In this document: positions 1 through 6,322 of the stretch, in pieces
Layout of the letters: each line of letters begins with the position of its first letter
How positions within the stretch are numbered: position 1 is the stretch's first letter
From: DATKWD01 sp035529695
GTDB taxonomy: Bacteria > Actinomycetota > Acidimicrobiia > Acidimicrobiales > Salinilacustritrichaceae
NCBI GenBank assembly: GCA_035529695.1
Contig: DATKWD010000002.1
Location: forward strand, 1 to 64,000
Length of the DNA stretch: 64,000 nt
Reading direction: 5' to 3'
The notes under the pieces: model-generated
Told to the model about the DNA's origin: nothing
The model's input: the letters and a program-made list of their open reading frames with translations, nothing else
Database searches by the model: none
Program-made: the position numbers and the translations under genes

Positions 1-1
1 T

Positions 2-52
2 CGGCACGGGCCAATAACCGACGCAGGCGAAGCCGACTGGCAGTGCTCTTGA
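2..52 (+). CDS. 3' end of an upstream gene (partial)
   Basis: Reading frame 2 is open from the window edge to a TGA at 50-52 and would end a protein in GEADWQCS. The stop overlaps the Shine-Dalgarno of the next gene, the usual spacing inside an operon. Position suggests a head or head-tail gene, but only 16 codons are visible. Frame 1 is also open to 63, so the frame assignment is tentative. Confidence 0.4.
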   Translation, partial: RHGPITDAGEADWQCS

Positions 53-66
53 AGGAGGGCTGACAA

Positions 67-861
67 ATGGCATTCTGTTGCCCGCAGTCGATCAAGGGCT
101 GCGCCATCCGATTCACCCGCGAGAGTGAGTGCTACATCGCACTCGATCCTCTCACCCCGAACAGCCGGATCCAGATGGCGGCGTTCACGTCGCTGTCGCT
201 TTCGCCTGACCTCGAGGACGGTTCCGACATCACGGTGACGAACGCCTGTGGCGACGTCTGCATCCGTGACAAGGACTGCGACCGTCTCAAGGGCTTCGAC
301 GTGACGCTCACCCTCTGCGGTGTGCCTCTGCCGGCGCTCGAGATGTTCCTCAACGCGACGCTGCTCGAGGACCCGACCGTGACCGGCGACTTCCGTGGAG
401 CGGTGCTCCCCGAGTCGAAGTCCGCTGGTTGCCCGGATCCTCTCTCCGTCGAGGTGTGGTCGCGCAACGCCGACCCGGCCGTCTGCAACCCGGACGGCTC
501 GCAGGGCGCGGTGTACGTCCAGTGGCTGCTCCCCCGAGTGAGCAACCTGCAGATCTCGGGCGACATCACGTTCGAGAACGAGGCGCTCACCCTCGAGCTG
601 TCGGGCTACGCGGAGAACAACCCGCAGTGGTTCCCGAGCTTCCCCGACGCGACGTTCCCGAGCTACGACCCGGGTGGCGGCGATCCGACCGGTGTGCCGA
701 CCGGCGCACCGCCTCCGATCCTGCCGGCTGGCGTGACGGCCGATCCGTGGACGCTCGCCGACCAGGCTGCGATCCAGGCGGGCGGCCCGATGGCTTGGGT
801 CTGCGTGAGCGCACTCCCCGCTCCGATCGACGACTGCGACTACGTCCCGGTCGCTCCCTGA
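67..861 (+). CDS. probable major tail tube protein
   Basis: A 264-residue protein, called as the tail tube subunit from its size, its place at the head of the tail operon ahead of the chaperones and tape measure, its beta-rich composition and its strong Shine-Dalgarno (GAAGGAGGG, 7 bases before ATG). A terminator follows directly, as expected for a highly expressed structural gene. It is unusually rich in cysteine (about 11 residues, including CCPQS, ACGDVC and KDCD), a trait shared with most virion proteins here. The C-terminal 60 residues are Pro/Gly-rich and may be a surface extension. I recognise no specific family, and a major capsid accessory protein is an alternative. Confidence 0.6.
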   Translation: MAFCCPQSIKGCAIRFTRESECYIALDPLTPNSRIQMAAFTSLSLSPDLEDGSDITVTNACGDVCIRDKDCDRLKGFDVTLTLCGVPLPALEMFLNATLLEDPTVTGDFRGAVLPESKSAGCPDPLSVEVWSRNADPAVCNPDGSQGAVYVQWLLPRVSNLQISGDITFENEALTLELSGYAENNPQWFPSFPDATFPSYDPGGGDPTGVPTGAPPPILPAGVTADPWTLADQAAIQAGGPMAWVCVSALPAPIDDCDYVPVAP

Positions 862-888
862 TCCGGTAGGCATCTCCTCGGCCCATAG

Positions 889-916
889 GGACCCCCTCGC
901 TTCGGCGGGGGGGTTC
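889..916 (+). terminator. intrinsic terminator after the tail tube gene
   Basis: ACCCCC and GGGGGGT arms flank a TCGC-TTCG-GCGG apex, giving a very stable UUCG-type hairpin followed by a short T-containing stretch (TTCT). It separates the tail tube gene from the 1.0-3.3 kb cassette, which has its own promoter. Confidence 0.75.
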
Positions 917-972
917 TGCCGTTGGGGGGCCGTGTTGTGGCTGGTCAGCGGGTTCTTTCCCGCACCCCCTCG

Positions 973-1007
973 GTGTAGTCGCTTCCGCTACACCGGCATG
1001 GTACGTT
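973..1007 (+). promoter_or_regulatory. dyad promoter, -35 class
   Basis: Perfect dyad GTGTAG-N9-CTACAC at 973-993. It overlaps the -35 region, with TCGCTT at 979-984, a 17-base spacer and -10 TACGTT at 1002-1007. The ATG at 1014 follows 6 bases later, so the transcript should be leaderless. Confidence 0.8.
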
Positions 1008-1013
1008 GTGGGC

Positions 1014-1250
1014 ATGGAGAACACCCCGAACCCCGAGACCGAGGAGTACCTCTACGAGGTGCTCATCCCCGCCGAGGTGGAACTCAGCGAACGCTTCGCT
1101 TGGAACCACGAGACCCACGGCTTCGACTGGACCGGCACCGACGCCGAGCGCGCCGAGATGGACCGGCTGCGTGACGAGATCGCACGCCACCCGGTCATCG
1201 TCGCCGAAGACCGGCTGATGATGAGGGCCGAAGCGAGGATGAACCGATGA
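1014..1250 (+). CDS. small acidic protein, unknown
   Basis: A 78-residue acidic, probably helical protein. The ATG at 1014 is chosen because it lies exactly 6 bases behind the -10 TACGTT, as in five other genes here; a GTG two codons upstream would put the start against the -10 box. No family recognised. It is the first gene of the cassette leading to dpdA, and its stop overlaps the next start. Confidence 0.65.
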   Translation: MENTPNPETEEYLYEVLIPAEVELSERFAWNHETHGFDWTGTDAERAEMDRLRDEIARHPVIVAEDRLMMRAEARMNR

Positions 1251-1444
1251 GCGCCACCAACGCACCCATGTTGATCGCAGACCGTCACGACGGGCGGGCC
1301 ACCGAGATGCACTCGATCGGCTCGAAGCCCCTCGGCGCTGGTCGCCGGAAGGCCGCTCAGCAGAAGCGCAAGGGCATCCGCCGAGCGCAGCGCCGCCGTG
1401 AAGGTCAGGCGTGGAAGTCAGCGGACCGCGACGGCGAGCTGTGA
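1247..1444 (+). CDS. small basic protein, unknown
   Basis: A 65-residue protein starting in an ATGA overlap with the gene before. The second half is strongly basic (runs such as GRRKAAQQKRKG and RRAQRRRE), suggesting nucleic-acid binding or disorder. No family recognised. Confidence 0.6.
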   Translation: MSATNAPMLIADRHDGRATEMHSIGSKPLGAGRRKAAQQKRKGIRRAQRRREGQAWKSADRDGEL

Positions 1445-1455
1445 AAGGCCCGGCC

Positions 1456-1680
1456 ATGAGCGATCACCTTTACGCCGCCCGCGAGTACGCGGAGGCCATC
1501 GACCAGCCCGACATGAGCGACGCCGACGCCCTCGCGATGTGGGCAGACAACCTCGTAGACGACCACTGCGACGGCGGCGAGCACATCGATAGCCTCGCCG
1601 AGATCGCCGACGACCTCGAGGCGATGGGCGCAACGGAGGACGCCGCTCGCTTCCGTGAGATCATCCCCACCCTCGGCTGA
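1456..1680 (+). CDS. small acidic protein, unknown
   Basis: A 74-residue helical, acidic protein, perhaps a repeat-type helical bundle (REYAEAI, SLAEIADDLEAMG, EDAARF). The ATG at 1456 is preferred over the GTG at 1441 because translation from 1456 starts directly with the ordered part. No family recognised. Confidence 0.6.
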   Translation: MSDHLYAAREYAEAIDQPDMSDADALAMWADNLVDDHCDGGEHIDSLAEIADDLEAMGATEDAARFREIIPTLG

Positions 1681-1706
1681 GAAGCCGCCAGCGGGCGAGC
1701 CCTCGG

Positions 1707-1725
1707 TGTAGTGTCCCGAACTACT
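1707..1725 (+). promoter_or_regulatory. dyad element before the transporter gene
   Basis: TGTAG at 1707-1711 and CTACT at 1721-1725 are separated by 9 bases, one mismatch from the consensus dyad. The -10-like TACTCC is weak. It sits just before the Shine-Dalgarno GAGGGGGG of the 1744 gene. Confidence 0.5.
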
Positions 1726-1743
1726 CCACCGAGGGGGGAACCC

Positions 1744-2307
1744 ATGACCAAGAGGACCATCGCCGGGTGGGCAGCCTTCGCTGCTTTCGTCGGTACCGTC
1801 TACGCCGCCAACTGGGCGCTCGAGACCTACGAGATCATCGACCTGCCCCTCACCGGGCTGACCGCCCCGGCCGGTGTCTACTTCGCCGGTCTGGCGTTCG
1901 GCCTCCGCGACGTGGTCCACGAGACCCTTGGCCGGCGGTGGGTCGCCCTCGCGATCATCCTCGGCGCTTCGCTCAGCTACGTCATCTCCGACGGGGCCGA
2001 GATACCCGGCGGGCACGTCACCATCGCCGTCGCCTCGGGTATCGCCTTCCTCCTAAGCGAGCTCGCCGACCTCGCGGTGTACGACCCGCTGCGCGCTCGG
2101 CGATGGTGGGCGGCCGTGATCGCGTCGAACGCTGTTGGGGCCGTGGTCGACTCGGCGCTGTTCCTGTGGCTGGCCTTCGGGTCGCTCAACTTCATCGAGG
2201 GCCAGATCGTCGGCAAGATCGCCATGATCCTCCCCGTCCTGCCGCTCGTGTGGCTCGCCCGCCGCTACCTGCTCCCCGGGGATGAACGGCCCGGAGAAGC
2301 GCAATGA
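1744..2307 (+). CDS. yhhQ: YhhQ/VUT-family queuosine-precursor transporter
   Basis: Integral inner-membrane protein of 187 residues with about five or six hydrophobic segments. It belongs to the VUT/YhhQ family, which in bacteria imports queuosine precursors such as preQ0 and preQ1. The signature is the loop GLRDVVHETLGRR (family pattern DVVxExxG), with a second charged loop (AVYDPLRARRW). ATG 1744 follows a GAGGGGGG Shine-Dalgarno; an in-frame GTG at 1711 lies in the dyad and is less likely. It overlaps the QueF-like gene by 4 bases and heads a three-gene set ending in dpdA, so its role is inferred to be supplying deazaguanine base for phage DNA. Confidence 0.8.
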   Translation: MTKRTIAGWAAFAAFVGTVYAANWALETYEIIDLPLTGLTAPAGVYFAGLAFGLRDVVHETLGRRWVALAIILGASLSYVISDGAEIPGGHVTIAVASGIAFLLSELADLAVYDPLRARRWWAAVIASNAVGAVVDSALFLWLAFGSLNFIEGQIVGKIAMILPVLPLVWLARRYLLPGDERPGEAQ

Positions 2308-2660
2308 GCGGCCACTCAGCCCACCCTGTCGCCGGGATGGTGGCCTTCCCTCACGACGGGGTCCAGTTCGAAGTGGCGTGCGAGGCCCTCTGCCCCTTCG
2401 CCGACGAGACCGACCGCCACGCTCTCGTCATCGAGATCGCTGGTGGTTCGGGAACCATCGAGGCCGGGTCTCTGGCCGACTACCTCGCCAGCTACGCCGA
2501 CACCAAGATCTCGGCCGAAGATCTGGTCGTCGCCGTCGCGAACGAGATCGCGGCGCAGCTCGAGGAGGATCTCGGTGCGCCCCCCGGGCTGGTCACGGTC
2601 ACCACCACCGTCACGGTCGCGGAAGGGCGGGTGAAGCTCACGGCGGTGTCCTGCCAGTGA
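2304..2660 (+). CDS. QueF/QueF-L-like T-fold enzyme
   Basis: A 118-residue T-fold protein. Cys30 (in ALCPF) and Asp37 (in ETDRHAL) have the 7-residue spacing of the Cys55/Asp62 pair in Bacillus QueF, where Cys forms the thioimide with preQ0. Glu53 (TIEAGSLADYL) and Glu72 (ISAEDL) match later conserved positions. The NADPH-binding motif of QueF (ESKSxKxY) is replaced by EAGSLADY. Loss of that motif is the hallmark of QueF-L, which amidates preQ0 to the archaeosine-type base instead of reducing it. I therefore infer an amidinotransferase-like activity giving dG+; preQ0 reduction cannot be excluded. Start and stop overlap both neighbours by 4 bases. Confidence 0.7.
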   Translation: MSGHSAHPVAGMVAFPHDGVQFEVACEALCPFADETDRHALVIEIAGGSGTIEAGSLADYLASYADTKISAEDLVVAVANEIAAQLEEDLGAPPGLVTVTTTVTVAEGRVKLTAVSCQ

Positions 2661-3295
2661 TCTACCTGACCACCGGGAACACTCAGGCGCTGAAGGCCGG
2701 CATCGAAGCTCACCCCGACCTCCTCGGGCTGCTCGTCACCCCCCGCACCTATCGGCGAGCCGGTCATCCTGTGGATAGGTGGACGTGGGCGGCTGACAAC
2801 GACTGCTTCAATGCCGGCGACGAGTTCAACCGCGACGCCTGGCTGAGCTGGCTTGACCGGATGACCCCCGCCGCCCGCGACCGGTGTCTCTTCGCCGTCG
2901 CCCCGGACGTGGTGGGCGACTGGTCGGCGACCCTCGAGCGGTCCCTCCCCGAGCTCGGCGAGGTGCGCTCCCTCGGCTACCGGGCCGCGCTGGTCCTCCA
3001 AGACGGCCTCACCGGCCCCGACGAGGTCCCGTGGTCCGAGGTGGACGCCCTGTTCGTCGGCGGCACCGACGACTTCAAACTGAGCGCCGAGGCGGCCGCT
3101 GTGGTGGCCGTGGGCGCGGCCCGAGGGTTGTGGGTCCACATGGGCCGGGTGAACAGCCGACGCCGAACCTTGGCCGCCGCCCGGATGGGCTGTGTTTCGG
3201 TCGACGGGACCCACCTCGTATTCGAAGGCCCGAGCGCCGTACCGACCGTTCTCGGGTGGGCGCGCGAGGCGACGAACCAAGGTCGCCTGTTCTGA
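2657..3295 (+). CDS. dpdA: DpdA-type DNA deazaguanine transglycosylase
   Basis: A 212-residue protein of the phage DpdA family, TGT-fold enzymes that swap guanine in DNA for a 7-deazaguanine. Family blocks appear in order: WAADNDCFN, CLFAVAPDVVGDW, ALVLQDGL, DALFVGGTDDFKL, LWVHMGRVNSRRR and GCVSVDGTHLVF. The aspartates in PDVVGD and ADNDC are candidate catalytic or base-recognition residues. The start is GTG 2657, overlapping the preceding stop (GTGA), so it is translationally coupled to the QueF-like gene. Together with the transporter it forms a salvage-based DNA modification cassette that should protect phage DNA from restriction. Confidence 0.85.
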   Translation: MIYLTTGNTQALKAGIEAHPDLLGLLVTPRTYRRAGHPVDRWTWAADNDCFNAGDEFNRDAWLSWLDRMTPAARDRCLFAVAPDVVGDWSATLERSLPELGEVRSLGYRAALVLQDGLTGPDEVPWSEVDALFVGGTDDFKLSAEAAAVVAVGAARGLWVHMGRVNSRRRTLAAARMGCVSVDGTHLVFEGPSAVPTVLGWAREATNQGRLF

Positions 3296-3309
3296 ACGGC
3301 GGGGCGTCG

Positions 3310-3315
3310 TAGCAT
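3310..3315 (+). promoter_or_regulatory. -10 box, leaderless start
   Basis: TAGCAT lies 7 bases before the GTG at 3323. AGGAG is present but only 2 bases from the start codon, too close to act as a ribosome-binding site. A near-identical block precedes 5447. Confidence 0.45.
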
Positions 3316-3322
3316 AGGAGCC

Positions 3323-4504
3323 GTGGCTTCCCCAACGACCGGACCCTGCGAGGAGTGGACCACCCCCGACGAGGTGCGCGCCTGCTGCGTCGGCCTCGAC
3401 CCCGCCTACGACCTCACGCAGGCGATCCAGTGGGCGACCGTCATCCTGTGGCGCAAGTCAGGCCGCCGGTTCCACGGCCTCTGCAACCGGACCATCTACC
3501 CGTGCATGGGCGACAACTGCGGGTGCTGCGGAGCCGGGTGGGGCGGCAACACCGCTGGCGACTGGCAGTGGGGCTACGCCGGGTACCCCGGCTTCGGCGG
3601 CTGGAACGGCGGCTCCGGGTTCTCCGGGGGCGCGTTCCCCTACGCCGGCGGGTTCGTGAACGTCGGGTCCTGCGACCGGACGTGCAAGCTCAACTGCGTC
3701 GAGGTCCCCGCCCCGATCTCGGGCATCAACGAGATCATCATCAACGGCCAGGTGCTCGACCCGGGCCTCTACATGATCACCGGGTTCGACAAGATCTGCC
3801 GGGCCGACGGCGGGTTCTGGCCGTGTAGCAACGACCTCACCTGCCTCCCTCAGCCGTCGATCATCGAGCTGACCGTCGACGCGACCGCCGGCCTCTACGA
3901 GATCAACGTCACCACCGACGCCGGAACCGAGACGACCGCCGTGTTCGCCACCGACGCCGCGGCCGTGGTCGAAGCGGCGCTCGAGGCGCTCCCCAACGTC
4001 GGCGTCGGGAACGTGGTCGTAGCTGGCGGGCCGGGCGACGCCGGCGGAACCACCCCCTACCTGATCGAGTTCCCCCGCGAGCTCGGGCGCGTCACGATCA
4101 CCACGACCGACGTGACCCTCGCCGGCGGGGCCTCGACCGCCTCGCCCGTCATCCAACAGCTCGGCTGCACGGGTGAAGGCTCCTGGCAGATCGACTACCA
4201 GTTCGGGCGCGACGTACCAGCCGACGCCCGCTTCATGGCATCGATCCTCGCCTGCCAGATCGCGCTCAACCGGTGCGGCGGCGAGGGTTGCATCCTCCCG
4301 CAACGGTTGAAGGAGATCACCCGCCAAGGCGTCGCGATGGCGTTCGCCGACCCGCTCGAGTTCATCGACAAGGGCGAGGTGGGGATCTACGAGATCGACC
4401 TGTGGCTCGCCGACGTGAACCCGGCGAAGCTCCAGCGCCGCGCCCGAGTCCACCGCGCCGACCAGTACCAACGGTCGTCGCCGCCCCGGAACATCACCGG
4501 CTGA
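3323..4504 (+). CDS. probable head-tail connector, Cys/Gly-rich
   Basis: A 393-residue virion protein placed where head-tail connector genes sit, before the HK97-gp10-like gene. Residues 1-50 resemble a helical connector domain (EEWTTPDEVRACC, AIQWATVILWRKSGRRF). Residues 55-115 form a Cys- and Gly/aromatic-rich segment (CMGDNCGCCGAGW, then many GY/GF/GW). A beta-rich middle part (about 165-285) may be an inserted immunoglobulin-like domain, and the C-terminal helices resume the connector-like character. About 20 cysteines are unusual and suggest disulfides in the mature particle. GTG 3323 is chosen from the -10 spacing. Confidence 0.5.
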   Translation: MASPTTGPCEEWTTPDEVRACCVGLDPAYDLTQAIQWATVILWRKSGRRFHGLCNRTIYPCMGDNCGCCGAGWGGNTAGDWQWGYAGYPGFGGWNGGSGFSGGAFPYAGGFVNVGSCDRTCKLNCVEVPAPISGINEIIINGQVLDPGLYMITGFDKICRADGGFWPCSNDLTCLPQPSIIELTVDATAGLYEINVTTDAGTETTAVFATDAAAVVEAALEALPNVGVGNVVVAGGPGDAGGTTPYLIEFPRELGRVTITTTDVTLAGGASTASPVIQQLGCTGEGSWQIDYQFGRDVPADARFMASILACQIALNRCGGEGCILPQRLKEITRQGVAMAFADPLEFIDKGEVGIYEIDLWLADVNPAKLQRRARVHRADQYQRSSPPRNITG

Positions 4505-5025
4505 TGCCGCTCCAGAACCCCGACCGACTGGTCTTCCTCCTCGCCGCGATCCGTGACGGCCTCTGCGCCTGCCTCGAGGCCGAAACCCCCGACGGCCGCC
4601 CGCAGGACTGCTTCATCTCCCACGGCGAACCTGCCGACGACTGCTGCGACTTCCTGGCCGTCTGGCTGCGCCGCATCTACCCGACGACCGACTTCCCGAA
4701 GTTCACCGAGGGCACCACCCGCTGCGGGTCCACGCACGCCGCGGTCGAGTTCGGGGTCCGGCTCACCCGCCCGTGCTTCCCGACGCTGGTCGACAACGCG
4801 TTCAACCCGTTCCCCGACGGCGAGGACACGATCGAACCGGCCGCCGAGAACCTGCTGATCGACGCGTGGGTCCTCCAGTGCTGCCTCCTCGAGATCGGCA
4901 ACAGCTTCGGGCCCGCCCCGTCGGACTGCCAAGACTTCCGCATGGGCGAGCTCCGCCCGCACGGCCCGAAGGGCGGCTGCGCCGGCTGGACCTTGTGGGG
5001 CGTGATCGAGGACTTCTGCTGCTGA
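4504..5025 (+). CDS. putative neck or tail completion protein
   Basis: A 173-residue protein starting in a TGATG overlap with the connector gene. Position between connector and HK97-gp10-like gene fits a neck or tail-completion protein. It carries many cysteines (GLCACLE, DDCCDF, LQCCLLE, IEDFCC at the C-terminus), including a terminal CC that could form disulfides. No family match from sequence alone. Confidence 0.5.
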   Translation: MPLQNPDRLVFLLAAIRDGLCACLEAETPDGRPQDCFISHGEPADDCCDFLAVWLRRIYPTTDFPKFTEGTTRCGSTHAAVEFGVRLTRPCFPTLVDNAFNPFPDGEDTIEPAAENLLIDAWVLQCCLLEIGNSFGPAPSDCQDFRMGELRPHGPKGGCAGWTLWGVIEDFCC

Positions 5026-5036
5026 GGCGGTGACCC

Positions 5037-5435
5037 GTGGCGACCTCCGTCGTGTTCACCCCCAACCCCGGGGGCCTCTTCGCGCTCCTGAAGGCCCCGG
5101 GCGGCGATGTAGGAAGGTACATGATCGGCCTCGGCGTCGCGGTCGCTGGCGTCGCTCGAGGGCTCGCTCCCCGAGTGACCGGCAACCTGCAGGGATCGAT
5201 CGGCTCGTCGCAATTCATCTCCCCGGGTGGCCCTGGCGCGGAGGTGGTCGCGACGGCGAGCTACGCGATCTTCGTCCACGAAGGCACCGGCCCCCACCCG
5301 ATCGAGGGGAACCCGATCCTCCGGTTCCCTTCGAAGGCGGGGGTGATCGTCTACACGCCCCGCGTCGATCACCCCGGAACGACCGGCCAGCCGTTCCTTG
5401 TGGACGCCGCCAGGCAGGTCATCATGGGCCTCTAG
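5037..5435 (+). CDS. HK97 gp10-like tail/neck component
   Basis: A 132-residue protein resembling the HK97 gp10 family: a predicted helix, then APRVTGNLQGSI, then ASYAIFVHEGTGPH and a C-terminal QPFLVDAARQV. In this family the APxxTGxLxxSI and YAxxxExGTxPH blocks are the signature. The protein sits at the head-tail interface or plugs the tail. GTG 5037 follows a weak GAGGCGG Shine-Dalgarno. Confidence 0.75.
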   Translation: MATSVVFTPNPGGLFALLKAPGGDVGRYMIGLGVAVAGVARGLAPRVTGNLQGSIGSSQFISPGGPGAEVVATASYAIFVHEGTGPHPIEGNPILRFPSKAGVIVYTPRVDHPGTTGQPFLVDAARQVIMGL

Positions 5436-5446
5436 GCTGAGGAGCC

Positions 5447-5518
5447 GTGGCTCCGCGTGCTACAACAGGGGGCACATTCCGAGCAGATCACCCCGAGGAG
5501 CAGACCACTCATGGCTGA
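5447..5518 (+). CDS. possible 23-codon leader ORF before the chaperone
   Basis: GTG 5447 opens a 23-codon frame whose stop overlaps the first codons of the chaperone gene. It is preceded by TAGGCT and AGGAGCC, the same block found before the 3323 gene (TAG..T, AGGAGCCGTGGCT). It could be a translated leader coupling to the chaperone, or just a shared promoter block. Confidence 0.3.
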   Translation: MAPRATTGGTFRADHPEEQTTHG

Positions 5519-5900
5519 CGAAACCACCACCGACGACGCAGCGAAGCCCGAACCGAAGAAGGCGAAGGCGAAGAGTTCGAGCGCCAGCACCGTCAAGGCG
5601 ATGAAGGCCGAGGCGACCGGCGACGAGTCCCGATCGGTCGCCCTCCGTGACCAGTCCTTCCGAGTGGTGGACGAGCTGCCCGGCATCACCCTCCTCGACC
5701 TCGGCCTCGCCGCCGACCCCGAGGCGTCCGACTTCGACCGGATCCGAGCCGTTCGACGGGTCCTCGATGACGCCATCGTCCTTGGCGACCGGTCCCGGTT
5801 CAAGAGCCTTCTCCGCAACGCTCAGCCGACGATCGGCATGCAGGAGCTCGACGGCGTGATCTCGCAGTTGATCGAGCTGGTGACCGGCAGCCCTACCTGA
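5511..5900 (+). CDS. tail assembly chaperone, short form
   Basis: A 129-residue acidic protein directly before the tape measure, the position of lambda gpG-type chaperones that coat the tape measure during tail assembly. An Ala/Lys/Glu-rich disordered N-terminus (about 40 residues) precedes a helical domain (FDRIRAVRRVLDDAI, RFKSLLRNAQP). Shine-Dalgarno GAGGAG precedes the ATG. A fraction of ribosomes probably shifts -1 near its end to make the long form. Confidence 0.75.
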   Translation: MADETTTDDAAKPEPKKAKAKSSSASTVKAMKAEATGDESRSVALRDQSFRVVDELPGITLLDLGLAADPEASDFDRIRAVRRVLDDAIVLGDRSRFKSLLRNAQPTIGMQELDGVISQLIELVTGSPT

Positions 5901-6301
5901 CGGTCGTCAACATCGCCGCGTACATCGTGGCGACCGCTGCCGAGCTCGACGGCCGGCTGATTCGTGACAGCGGCCGTCGCCTACTGGACCTGTCCGCGGT
6001 GGCCCTTCTTCACTTCGCGTACGCTTGCCTTGTAGAGCACGCAGATGCGGACCAGCGAAAGAAGATCGACGCTGCCCTGACGGGGCGGCTTGGCTCCCGA
6101 GGTGGCATCCTCACCGACGAAGACGACGAGTCGATCCCGGCCCCGCTGCGAGGCAAGGAGGCACCGGAGTGGTGGACAGGCGACCAGGGCGCAATCGAGA
6201 CGAAGGATCTCGACTTGGGCACCTCGGGCGGCGTTCGCTCCATGCCCACTCCGGGCGAGGGCGCAGCGACGATTCCGGGGAAGGCCCCTCCTGGCCGCTG
6301 A
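5882..6301 (+). CDS. tail assembly chaperone, -1 frameshift extension
   Basis: The -1 frame is open from 5771 and shows convincing protein from about 5891 (PYLTVVNIAAYIV), before any usable start; the only candidate, GTG 5927, has no Shine-Dalgarno. The pair therefore looks like the gpG/gpGT arrangement, with a -1 shift between 5771 and 5897. No canonical X XXY YYZ heptamer is present; CAGCCCT at 5888-5894 allows only A-site re-pairing. The extension contains a helical part (AVALLHFAYACLVEHAD) and an acidic, Gly/Pro-rich tail. Confidence 0.7.
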   Translation, partial: DRQPYLTVVNIAAYIVATAAELDGRLIRDSGRRLLDLSAVALLHFAYACLVEHADADQRKKIDAALTGRLGSRGGILTDEDDESIPAPLRGKEAPEWWTGDQGAIETKDLDLGTSGGVRSMPTPGEGAATIPGKAPPGR

Positions 6302-6322
6302 CCCTGCGCGGGGTGATCTGAG

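Noticed and set aside
429..869. Alternative + strand frame within the tail tube gene.
   Set aside because: Arg/Pro-rich shadow typical of a +1 frame in GC-rich coding DNA.
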